Below, one piece after another: positions 6,736 through 13,604 of a DNA stretch of 18,556 nucleotides; within the stretch, counting starts at the first letter, position 1, and every line of letters starts with the position of its first letter. The translations under genes and the position numbers were made by a program. The notes under the pieces were generated by a model that did no database searches, was not told where the DNA came from, and saw nothing but the letters and a program-made list of their open reading frames with translations. This DNA is from CAZNVB01 sp964576265 (lineage in GTDB: Bacteria; Acidobacteriota; Aminicenantia; Aminicenantales; UBA8522), in NCBI GenBank assembly GCA_964576265.1, contig CAZNVB010000055.1, positions 1-18,556 on the forward strand. The letters run 5' to 3'.

Positions 6736-7210
6736 CCTTTCTCCTTTTGCGGAACAGGGCGAGGACGGCGAACACGCCGGCGAGAATGACGCCGATCTGG
6801 CCGACGAGGTCGAACGTCCGCAGACCCCAGAGAGCCTGGCCGAACGTTCCGGACTCTGGCGCGGACTCGACCGCCGGGATTTTCCCAACCAGGCTTTTCA
6901 TCACGGCAATGTCGATGATAAGAAAAAGAGCGAAAAATATGGGGAAAATCCAGAGCGCGGCGCGGGATTCGCGGACATTGCCTTCCATTTTGGTCAGGGC
7001 GATGGTGACGATGAAAAGGACGGTGATCAGCCCGGCGACGACGGAGATCTCAAACGCCCCGACATAGGGGGCTTTCATCAGGAAGAAGAGGATCCCTAGG
7101 AAGAGGCTCGCGAAGGCCAGGCTGATCGCGGCTTTGAGCAGATCGCGGAAAAGGATCGCCGCCGCCGAAAACAGAACCAGTCCGCCGAGAAGAACGATCT
7201 GTATCACCAT
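6728..7210 (-). CDS. MbhD-MbhE/NuoJ-like membrane subunit
   Basis: This 160-residue protein has about five membrane helices. Residues 1-75 (RDLLKAAISLAFASLF..., then KAPYVGAFEISVVAGLITVLF) resemble both the DUF4040/MbhD segment (APDVA.TEA..GAG) and the N-terminal half of NuoJ (the GA..I.VYAGAI.VLF region). Residues 123-154 (FGQALWGLRTFDLVGQIGV) resemble MbhE/MrpB (RGFDTLGE), followed by a final helix and a basic tail. It therefore looks like a single-gene fusion of the two Mbh/Mrp pieces that correspond to NuoJ. In the complex it would join the proximal end of the antiporter array next to the NuoK-like subunit, whose gene it overlaps by eight bases. It starts four bases after the NuoN-like stop. 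Family assignment is firm only to the level of NuoJ/Mrp-like. Confidence 0.78.
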   Translation of the reverse strand: MVIQIVLLGGLVLFSAAAILFRDLLKAAISLAFASLFLGILFFLMKAPYVGAFEISVVAGLITVLFIVTIALTKMEGNVRESRAALWIFPIFFALFLIIDIAVMKSLVGKIPAVESAPESGTFGQALWGLRTFDLVGQIGVILAGVFAVLALFRKRRKDE

Positions 7211-7214
7211 GTCA

Positions 7215-8711
7215 TCATATCACAAAATTTATCATTCCTAATCCGGCGAGGACCGCACGAACGCCGGAGGCCAGGGCATCGGCCGCCGGCTCGATCCAGG
7301 ATTTGACGGTCAGGGAGAAAAAGATCCCCAGTGCGACACAGAGAAGCGCCAGGACGACGGTCGAGGCCGTCATCCAGAAGGGGGCCTCGCGGACGGAAGC
7401 CCATTTTTCGTTGAGCTTGCCGAAAAATGCCTGTCTCTGAATCAAGAGATAGTACCAAAGGGTGAGGACGCTGGCCAGTACGGCGACCAGCGCAAAAGCC
7501 CATTGCCCGGCCTGGACGAGCGCCAGGATGATGATCAGCTTGCTCCAGAAGCCGTTGAGCGGCGGGACGCCGGCGATGGCGAGAGAGCCGACGATCGTCG
7601 TCCCGGCCGTGACCGGCATTCTCTTCCCCAGGCCGCCCATCTCTTGGAGGTTGCGGGTTCCGGTCGACATCTGGACCGAGCCGGAATTCAAAAACAGAAG
7701 GCTCTTGGCCAGGGCGTGGTTGACGAGATGGAAGAGCCCGCCCAGGATCCCCAGGGGGGTTCCCAAACCGATGCCGAGGACGATATAGCCGACCTGGCTG
7801 ATTGAAGAGTAGGCCAGCATCCGCTTGAAATCCTTCTGGCCGAGGGCGAGGAGGGCGGCGACGACCATGGAGATGACGCCGAGATACATCAGAACCGTCG
7901 AAAGAACCGGCGTTAAGCCGAAAACAGAGATAAAGACCCGCGTCAAAGCGTAGACTCCCGAGACCTTGATCAGCAGGCCGGAAAGGGCCGCCGAGATCGG
8001 AGCCGGCGCCGAAGGATGGGCGTCCGGCAGCCAGGCGTGAAACGGAACGAGGGCCGCCTTGAGGCCGAACCCGAGGATGAAAAAGGCGCTGCAGAGGCCG
8101 ACGGCGAATTTCGCCTCCAGGGTCTTCAGCCCGGCGGCGACGCCGGCGAAGCTCAGGCTTCCTGTGAGCCCGAAAAGGACGGCGATGCTGAGGAGAATGA
8201 ACGCCGAGGCGGCGGCCGAGAGCATCAGGTATTTGAATGACGCTTCGAGCTCGTCATGTTCGAGGCCGTAGGCGACGAGGGCGTAGGAGGCGACGGCCGC
8301 GACTTCGAGGAAAAGGTAGATCTGGAAAAGGTCGGTCACCAGGACGAGTCCGTTCATGCCGGCGACCATGATCAGGAAGAGGGCGTAGAACGTCGCCTTC
8401 GACCCGTAATGGTCCATATAGTCGATCGAAAACAGCGAAATCAGGAGGCTCACCAGAGAGATCGTGGCCAGCATCAACAGGCTGAAGGCATCCATGGTCA
8501 AGCTGGCGTTCAAGGGCTCGCCGAACCAGGACAGGTCGAAGACGGCCGGTCCCTGGGCGATCAGGCCGCGGCCCTGGGACACGGCCATCGCAAGGAGGAC
8601 GACAAAGACGAGGTTGGTCAGGATGTCGGGCAGGACTTTTTTCGAGATTTTGCCTACGAGAGGCAGAAGCCCGGCGACGACCAGAGGGAGCGCAATAAAC
8701 CAAAAGGCCAA
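7215..8711 (-). CDS. NuoN/MrpD-like antiporter subunit of the hydrogenase complex
   Basis: This is a proton- or sodium-translocating membrane subunit of 498 residues with about 14 helices. The charged residues expected for the family are visible: Glu136 in helix 5 (YLFLEVAAVASYALVAYG), Lys218 in helix 7 (GLKAALVPFHAWLPDAHPSAP), Lys249 in helix 8, Lys336 (HALAKSLLF) and Lys391 in helix 12 (GFWSKLI). The cytoplasmic motif KDFKRMLAYSSISQVGY is near residues 293-309. The start is TTG at 8711-8709: it lies four bases after a strong AGGAGGAACA ribosome site and no ATG fits, so this looks like a genuine rare start. It lies ten bases after the NuoL-like stop. The shorter C-terminus and the absence of a lateral helix fit NuoN or MrpD rather than NuoL. 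Confidence 0.9.
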   Translation of the reverse strand: MAFWFIALPLVVAGLLPLVGKISKKVLPDILTNLVFVVLLAMAVSQGRGLIAQGPAVFDLSWFGEPLNASLTMDAFSLLMLATISLVSLLISLFSIDYMDHYGSKATFYALFLIMVAGMNGLVLVTDLFQIYLFLEVAAVASYALVAYGLEHDELEASFKYLMLSAAASAFILLSIAVLFGLTGSLSFAGVAAGLKTLEAKFAVGLCSAFFILGFGLKAALVPFHAWLPDAHPSAPAPISAALSGLLIKVSGVYALTRVFISVFGLTPVLSTVLMYLGVISMVVAALLALGQKDFKRMLAYSSISQVGYIVLGIGLGTPLGILGGLFHLVNHALAKSLLFLNSGSVQMSTGTRNLQEMGGLGKRMPVTAGTTIVGSLAIAGVPPLNGFWSKLIIILALVQAGQWAFALVAVLASVLTLWYYLLIQRQAFFGKLNEKWASVREAPFWMTASTVVLALLCVALGIFFSLTVKSWIEPAADALASGVRAVLAGLGMINFVI

Positions 8712-8721
8712 TGTTCCTCCT

Positions 8722-10590
8722 CTATCTCAAAAGCCAGCTGATGATTCCGGCGACGGCCAACAGGCCGCCGATCGACCAGGCGAGATAGTTCGCGTAATGA
8801 CCATTATGGGCGGCCTGGAGGAGGCCGGTGAGGCCCCTTCCTACCGCGGTGACTCCGTGCTCATAGGCGGCGTCGATCGGCCGGTCGACGAGCCTGAACA
8901 GGACGCCGGAAAGCCAGCGCAGGAAGATGATCCCTTGTTCGTAGATATCGAAAATCCTGGCTTCAGCCAGGTCGTAGATTTGCTTGAGGACGGGAAATTG
9001 GTGGACCGGCTCGGAGGCGAGGTGCGCTTTCCGGCCGGCTTTTTTCCAACCGTAGAGATGAAGCAGGAGGGCGATGATCAGACAGGCCACGGAGATCATG
9101 GCGATGGGGTTGATGATGGACAGGGCATGGGCCGAGAAATCGAGATGCGCGCCCTCCTCGACGTGCCCTTCCAAGATCGGCTCGATGAATCCCTTGAGGG
9201 GAAGCCGGTTATAGACGCCGAAGAGAATGCACAGAGCGGCGAGGGTGAGAATCGGGATGAACACCGGACTCTCGCTCTCCTTGACTTTGGGCACTTCCTC
9301 GGTCCGCGGGCCGAGGAAGACGGAGTGACCGGCCTTGAGGAAGGAGGCGAAGGTCAGGATTGCTCCGACCCAGGCGGCGATAGCGAAGACGATGTAGCCG
9401 GTCTCGACGGCGCCGTGGAAAACCATCTCCTTGGAGACAAAACCGTTGAGGGGCCAGACTCCGGAGATGGCCAGGGCGCAGACGGCGAACCCGAAGGCGG
9501 TGAGCGGCATATCCTGGCGCAGCCCGCCCAGCTTCTTCAGCTCGGTCGTGCCGCAGCGGTGCTCCACCGAGCCCGAGCTCAGGAACAGGCCGCACTTGTA
9601 CATGGCGTGGTTGATCATGTGGAAAATGCCGCCGGCGATTCCGATGGGGACGGCCGTGCCGATGCCCAGGACCATATAGCCGACCTGGCTTACGGCGTGA
9701 TAAGAGAGCAGGCGCTTGAAGTCTTTCTGGATGAGGGCCATGAAAACCGCCAGGACGATCGTCGCCGCGCCGATGGTCATCAGGACGATGGCCAGAGCGC
9801 TGTTTTTTTCGAGGGGGAAGAAATCCAGGGTGATGCGGGCGAGGAAATAGATGCCGAGGAGTTTTTCCAGAGCTGCCGGGATAAAAGCCATGACGGAGAC
9901 CGGGGCGTCGACGGCAGCGTCGGGGATCCAGGTGTGGAAGGGCATGGCGCCGGCCTTGCCGATGGCCCCGATCATCATCAGGATAAAGCTCACGGCGGCG
10001 AGACCTTCCGGCTTGACCGAAATTTCCGACAAAGTCAGCGTTCCGGTGATCTTCCACAGGACGGCGACTCCGAGGATCATGGCGAAATCGCAGAACCCGC
10101 CGAGGATGAAGCTCTTAACCGCTGTCCGGTTCGAGTTCTTTTTACCGCCGATCGTGATCAGGCCGTAAAGAGTTAAAAGCAGGCCTTCCCAGAAAAAGAG
10201 GAGCGGCACGAAGTTATTCGCCAAGACGGCGCCGTTGGCGAAGGAGGCGGTCAGAAAAACATAAGCGTAGTATTCCCTCTGGCGCGGGCTGTTTTTCATC
10301 TTGATGGAGGAATAGAGGGCGATCAGGAACAAGAAGCCCGCCAGTCCGAGCAGGATGAAGGCGCTGAAGTGATAGAGCCGGAGGTCGAAGTCGACCCCTC
10401 GGCCGAGCCAGGCGACTTTCCAGGTCAGATCTTTGACGGCGAAAAAGATGTATCCCAGGTAGAGGATGACCGCCGAGGCGAGGACCGAGAGGACCTCGCG
10501 GGCGTACTTGACTCGGTTCGGGATGAGGACGACGATGAGGGCAACGGCTGCCGGAAGAAGGATCGGAACCAATAACATCTCGGGCGTCAT
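8722..10590 (-). CDS. NuoL/HyfB-like antiporter subunit with long C-terminal lateral-helix region
   Basis: This large antiporter-like subunit of 622 residues has about 16 membrane helices. Key residues are Glu135 (LLFFWEGLLLTLYGL), Lys212 (GAIGKAGAMPFHTWIPDA), Lys243, Lys332 (HAMYKCGLFLSSGSVEHR) and Lys387 (GFVSKEM). The HR near residue 344 resembles the NuoL motif ...MHH..D/R. Beyond helix 15 (about 492-512) runs a long amphipathic stretch, about residues 530-598, with a NuoL-like ending (LVDRPIDAAYEHGV..., LLQAAHNGHYANYLAW) before a last helix. This is the position of the lateral helix HL of NuoL. The ATG at 10590 is chosen because it overlaps the upstream stop as ATGA; a GTG nine bases earlier is possible. 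Confidence 0.9.
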   Translation of the reverse strand: MTPEMLLVPILLPAAVALIVVLIPNRVKYAREVLSVLASAVILYLGYIFFAVKDLTWKVAWLGRGVDFDLRLYHFSAFILLGLAGFLFLIALYSSIKMKNSPRQREYYAYVFLTASFANGAVLANNFVPLLFFWEGLLLTLYGLITIGGKKNSNRTAVKSFILGGFCDFAMILGVAVLWKITGTLTLSEISVKPEGLAAVSFILMMIGAIGKAGAMPFHTWIPDAAVDAPVSVMAFIPAALEKLLGIYFLARITLDFFPLEKNSALAIVLMTIGAATIVLAVFMALIQKDFKRLLSYHAVSQVGYMVLGIGTAVPIGIAGGIFHMINHAMYKCGLFLSSGSVEHRCGTTELKKLGGLRQDMPLTAFGFAVCALAISGVWPLNGFVSKEMVFHGAVETGYIVFAIAAWVGAILTFASFLKAGHSVFLGPRTEEVPKVKESESPVFIPILTLAALCILFGVYNRLPLKGFIEPILEGHVEEGAHLDFSAHALSIINPIAMISVACLIIALLLHLYGWKKAGRKAHLASEPVHQFPVLKQIYDLAEARIFDIYEQGIIFLRWLSGVLFRLVDRPIDAAYEHGVTAVGRGLTGLLQAAHNGHYANYLAWSIGGLLAVAGIISWLLR

Positions 10591-12017
10591 TTGAGCCACC
10601 AGCTGATGCCGGCTGTGGCGACTTCAGCCAGCTTCATAGGATAAGCGACGAAAATTCCGGCCAGGAGGGAGAGCGCGGCTAGGAGGACGACGACGAAGAC
10701 CATCGAGGGAGTGCCCTCGCGGGCTGAGTCCTTGGCTTCCCCCAGGAACACCTGGCTGAAGACTTTGAGGAGATAAAACATCGTCAGCACAGCAGTGAAG
10801 AGAGCCACGGCCGCCGGCCAGATCGCCCCGGCCTTGACTGTTCCGACGATGACCAGAAACTTGGAGAAGAACCCGCCGAAAGGCGGGATCCCGATGACCG
10901 AAAAAGTGCAGACGAGAAAAGCGACGGCGGTGAGGGGCATGGTCTTAATCAGCCCGCCCATCTGCCGGACATCCCGATTGTGAGTTGCGTGGATGACGAT
11001 CCCGGCGCAGAGGAAGAGGCCGGCCTTGGCCAGCCCGTGCATCAGGATGAAAAGGAGCGAGCCTGAAATACCGTCGGAATTGGCCACGCTGAACCCGAGA
11101 AAGATATAGCCGATCTGGCTGACCGTCGAGTAGGCAAGAATCCTTTTGAAATCGTTCTCCACCGTGGCGGCGCCGGCCGCAATCAGGCTGGACGCGACGG
11201 CGAGCCATGGGATGGCCTCTTTCCAGCCCGAAGGAATGTCAAACGTGTAGAGGAAAATGCGAGCATAGGCATAAACGCCGATCTTGACTAGGACCGCTGC
11301 GTGGAGCAGCGCGGTCACGGTCGTCGGCGCGACGCCGGCGTCGGGAAGCCAGGTATGGAGCGGAGCTGTCGCCGATTTGGAGAACATGCCGAAGAGGATG
11401 AGCAGGACCGCCGTCCCGGGAATCATCGTTCCCCGCAGATCGACGAGCTCAAACGATCCGTTGCGGTTGAAAATTTGGATGAAGCCCAAAAGCATGACGA
11501 CGGCGCCGAAGAAAGTGACCAAAAACGCTTTGTCGGCCTTGACGACATAATCCCGGACCCGATAGAAGCCGATCAGGCGCCAGCAGCAGATGGCGATAAT
11601 TTCCCAGAACAGGTACATGAAAATGAGGTTCGAGGAATAGACGAGCCCCATCATCGAGCCGATGAAGAGGACGACGAGGAGATAGTATTCGTTCTGGTTT
11701 TCTTCATGGGCGATGTAACCGAGGGAATAGAGGATGATCAGGAAGCCGACGAACGAGGAGACGATCGACATAAAGATGGCCAGGGGATCGACGACCAGCG
11801 TAAAATCCAGGCCGAGAATGAACGGATGGCGAAAGATTTCTTCGCCACCCCGGAGAGCGAAGGGGATAAGGAGAAGGGGGAGGACGGCCGTCGCGCCGCC
11901 CAGGAGGAGAGACCAGGCCGAGCGGGCGGACTTGGAGATGCGGCCGGCAATGGGGATGGTCAGAGAGCCGATGACAGGGATGAAAATCGTTAGAAGGACA
12001 ACGAGTTCGGTACTCAT
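10587..12017 (-). CDS. NuoM/MrpD-like antiporter subunit, first gene of the hydrogenase operon
   Basis: This antiporter-like membrane subunit of 476 residues has about 14 helices. Family residues include Glu139 (YLFWEIIAICCWRLIGFYR), Lys214 (FSKSATAPLHTWLPDAGVAPT), Lys245 (AAVLVKIGVYAYAR), Lys331 (HGLAKAGLFLCAG) and Lys386 (GGFFSKFLVI). KDFKRILAYSTVSQIGY-type motif residues lie at 289-304. The frame stays open for 48 codons upstream, but the ATG at 12017 is preferred because the strong promoter at 12048-12076 would start transcription near 12041, after the longer start. The ribosome site (AAAGA) is weak. The three antiporter-like genes come first in this operon, as a block, ahead of the channel and hydrogenase genes. 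Confidence 0.9.
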   Translation of the reverse strand: MSTELVVLLTIFIPVIGSLTIPIAGRISKSARSAWSLLLGGATAVLPLLLIPFALRGGEEIFRHPFILGLDFTLVVDPLAIFMSIVSSFVGFLIILYSLGYIAHEENQNEYYLLVVLFIGSMMGLVYSSNLIFMYLFWEIIAICCWRLIGFYRVRDYVVKADKAFLVTFFGAVVMLLGFIQIFNRNGSFELVDLRGTMIPGTAVLLILFGMFSKSATAPLHTWLPDAGVAPTTVTALLHAAVLVKIGVYAYARIFLYTFDIPSGWKEAIPWLAVASSLIAAGAATVENDFKRILAYSTVSQIGYIFLGFSVANSDGISGSLLFILMHGLAKAGLFLCAGIVIHATHNRDVRQMGGLIKTMPLTAVAFLVCTFSVIGIPPFGGFFSKFLVIVGTVKAGAIWPAAVALFTAVLTMFYLLKVFSQVFLGEAKDSAREGTPSMVFVVVLLAALSLLAGIFVAYPMKLAEVATAGISWWLK

Positions 12018-12047
12018 TCTTTGAATCGAGATTTTTTTTGAAAATTG

Positions 12048-12076
12048 AGTATATAGAGGGGAGTTCCAATTGTCAA
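12048..12076 (-). promoter_or_regulatory. sigma70-type promoter of the hydrogenase operon
   Basis: On the minus strand, an exact TTGACA -35 (12071-12076) is followed by a 17-base spacer and TATACT (12048-12053), five of six matches to the -10 consensus. Transcription would start near 12041, leaving a leader of about 24 bases before the ATG at 12017. No operator-like palindrome overlaps it. Confidence 0.8.
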
Positions 12077-12085
12077 TAATGGGAT

Positions 12086-12111
12086 AAAAAAAATTTCGCC
12101 GGCCCGCCGAA
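12086..12111 (-). terminator. Possible intrinsic terminator upstream of the hydrogenase promoter
   Basis: On the minus strand, a short interrupted stem (TTCG..CGAA arms, 12095-12111, with one mismatch and a 3-base loop) is followed by eight T residues (12086-12093). It would stop read-through from the pseudogene side just before the operon promoter. The stem is short, so this is tentative. Confidence 0.4.
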
Positions 12112-12183
12112 GCTATTTTTTTTTGCCTTTTCCAGCCCGCAATACTCCCAGTTCCGGACAATAATGGAATGCGATAAGCGGCC

Positions 12184-12650
12184 TTATTCTGTCCCTTTCA
12201 CCCCGGCCAGTCGCTTTTTCGCGTCCTCGACCTCGGGCGTGCCGGGGTCGGCGTCTTTCCACAGGTCGAGGAATTTTTCTAATTGGGCCTTCGCTTTCTT
12301 CAATGATTCGCCGCCGAGTGCCCCAAGGCCATGGCGAAGTTGGGGTCGAGCTCGACCGCCTTTTCATAGCATTGCCGAGATTGAGGACCATGAAGCTTTG
12401 CGGCTTCTTCTTGGCCCTTCAGATAATAATAAAGTGGGTGTCCTCGGCCTTCCCCAGGTCATACATGCGACAGACGTTCCGGTGGCCGATCTTCCGGGCC
12501 AGGCGGAGCTCATTGCTGAATCGTTCGATGGTCTCTTTGTCAGAGGTGATTTCCGGCTTGGCCTCCTCAGGTTTTATCGCCGCCAGCGGCGTTCCGCACT
12601 CGCCGCAGAATTTCAGGGTGTCGGGATTCTCAGAATGGCATTTCGGGATT
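12184..12650 (-). pseudogene. Relic of a zinc-ribbon / Ser-Thr protein kinase / TPR gene
   Basis: Three fragments of one gene type follow each other on the minus strand. First comes a zinc ribbon (KCHSENPDTLKFCGECGTPL) without a start codon. Then comes a kinase N-lobe piece around helix C (DKETIERFSNELRLARKIGH, then RNVCRMYDLGKAEDTHFI), ending at a TGA at 12421-12419. After a frame change a TPR tail appears (YEKAVELDPNFAMALGHSAAN). It is broken again, and the final piece (KAKAQLEKFLDLWKDADPG, then EVEDAKKRLAGVKG) ends at TAA 12184. The glycine loop, the catalytic Lys, the HRD and DFG motifs and most of the TPRs are missing, so several internal deletions have occurred. The intact family couples a cytoplasmic eukaryotic-type kinase to TPRs. 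Family recognition comes from memory of such proteins; the broken state is visible directly. Confidence 0.75.
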
Positions 12651-12660
12651 AGTTTCTTTT

Positions 12661-12752
12661 CCGAAATGCCCCCAAGAATTTGTTCTTAGATATTAACCCC
12701 CCTTATCCCCCTTGACCAATCAAGGGGGATTTAGAACACGTGGGCATTTCGG
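12661..12752. repeat. 92-bp nested palindrome, MITE- or REP-like
   Basis: Three nested inverted repeats share one centre. The outer arms are CCGAAATGCCC (12661-12671) and its complement (12742-12752). The middle arms are TGTTCT (12681-12686) and AGAACA (12733-12738). The inner arms are a perfect 11-bp ATCCCCCTTGA (12705-12715) and its complement (12720-12730) around a 4-base loop. There is no T-run after the inner stem on either strand, which argues against a plain intrinsic terminator. The sequence lies directly downstream of the tRNA-Val gene. An extra copy of the outer arm (GGCATTTCGGGA, 12637-12648) lies at the end of the kinase relic. Confidence 0.65.
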
Positions 12753-12763
12753 GAACAGGTCCA

Positions 12764-12835
12764 TGGGCGGTGCAGGGTTCGAACCTGCGACCCCCGGCTT
12801 GTAAGACCGATGCTCTACCGCTGAGCTAACCGCCC
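12764..12835 (-). tRNA. tRNA-Val (anticodon TAC)
   Basis: The minus strand folds into a full cloverleaf. The acceptor arms are GGGCGGT/ACCGCCC, the D stem GCTC/GAGC, and the anticodon stem TCGGT/GCCGG with two G-T pairs. The anticodon loop is CTTACAA (TAC), the variable loop GGGTC, and the T arm GCAGG-TTCGAAC-CCTGC. The discriminator base is A at 12764. The 3' CCA is not encoded and must be added by nucleotidyltransferase. It reads valine GUA/GUG codons. It is transcribed alone, divergently from rplU. Confidence 0.95.
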
Positions 12836-12858
12836 GAGTTCTTGCCTCCGGCGTACTC

Positions 12859-12887
12859 AAAGTAAAGGAAAGGCAATTTTCTGTCAA
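12859..12887 (-). promoter_or_regulatory. Probable promoter of the tRNA-Val gene
   Basis: On the minus strand, an exact TTGACA (12882-12887) is followed by a 17-base spacer and TACTTT (12859-12864), a weak -10. Transcription would start about 18 bases before the mature tRNA 5' end. The -35 match and position are good; the -10 is poor. Confidence 0.55.
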
Positions 12888-12969
12888 GGCGAATGCCTCG
12901 GACGATAAGGTTGATAATGCAAGATGCGAAAGAGAGCGCCAAGAGCTCCTTTTAAACCGAGCCTCTGAT

Positions 12970-12998
12970 TTGACAGAAATTGAACGCTGTGTTAAATT
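12970..12998 (+). promoter_or_regulatory. Probable promoter of the rplU-rpmA operon
   Basis: An exact TTGACA (12970-12975) is followed by a 17-base spacer and TAAATT (12993-12998), four of six matches. The predicted start near 13005 gives a leader of about 27 bases to the rplU ATG. It is divergent from the tRNA-Val promoter about 80 bases away. Confidence 0.65.
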
Positions 12999-13031
12999 TA
13001 GACGCTGATTTTCGATCTCAAAGGACAAGCG

Positions 13032-13592
13032 ATGTTTGCTATCATCAAGACAGGCGGAAAACAATATCGGGTCCAGGAAGGAGACATTCTGGACGTGGAA
13101 AAGCTCCCGGCCGAGCCGCATCAAAAGTTTCACTTCAGCCAGGTTCTCCTGATCGGCTCGGATGAGGAGACTCTGATCGGCACTCCGCTTGTGGAGAAAG
13201 CCCTGGTCAGGGCTGAGGTGATCGAAAATTTCAAGGACGAAAAAATCATCGTCTTCAAAAAAAAGAGACGCAAGCAATACAGGCGGACGCGGGGGCATCG
13301 CCAGGAGCTGACACGGGTGAAGATCGAGAGAATCATTCCCGATTCCACCGCGGTTCCGGCTGAGGAGGTCGTCGGCTCGGAAGCTGCCCCCCAAGACACG
13401 CTGCCGTCCGGGGAAGTCAAGGAACCCCTGGAAAAGGCGGGCCCGGCGAGGGAAGAGAAAAAGCCGGCCAAGTCGGAGACGAAAGCCGGAGCAAAGAAAG
13501 AGGTCGCGGCTGCAGAAAGCAAACGGAAGCCGGCGGAAGAAACGAAAAAAAAGGAAAAAGCCAAGGCGGCGTCCAAACGGTCCGCGAAATAA
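13032..13592 (+). CDS. rplU: Large ribosomal subunit protein bL21 with long charged C-terminal extension
   Basis: This ribosomal protein binds 23S rRNA in the large subunit. Residues 1-103 are a full bL21: it starts MFAIIKTGGKQYRV, continues with VLLIGSDEETLIGTP near 38-52, and ends with KKRRKQYRRTRGHRQ and LTRVKIERI, the rRNA-binding tail. Residues 104-186 add about 83 residues of Ala, Lys, Glu and Pro in low-complexity sequence, ending in Lys/Arg-rich blocks. Most bL21 proteins are about 100-105 residues, so the extension is unusual though extensions are known in some lineages; it is likely disordered. An AAAGGA ribosome site precedes the ATG. rpmA follows after 12 bases, the standard rplU-rpmA arrangement. 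Confidence 0.97.
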   Translation: MFAIIKTGGKQYRVQEGDILDVEKLPAEPHQKFHFSQVLLIGSDEETLIGTPLVEKALVRAEVIENFKDEKIIVFKKKRRKQYRRTRGHRQELTRVKIERIIPDSTAVPAEEVVGSEAAPQDTLPSGEVKEPLEKAGPAREEKKPAKSETKAGAKKEVAAAESKRKPAEETKKKEKAKAASKRSAK

Positions 13593-13604
13593 AGGAGAAC
13601 GAGG

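Noticed and set aside
8464..10176. 570-codon plus-strand open frame opposite the NuoL- and NuoN-like genes
   Set aside because: It is antisense to two well-recognised membrane proteins, rich in Gly/Asp/Glu without any domain, and typical of the mirror frame of GC-rich genes.
1892..12017. Interpretation as respiratory complex I (nuo operon)
   Set aside because: NuoE, F and G are absent, the four nickel-binding cysteines are retained, the small subunit has CxxC, and a hydrogenase protease ends the operon.
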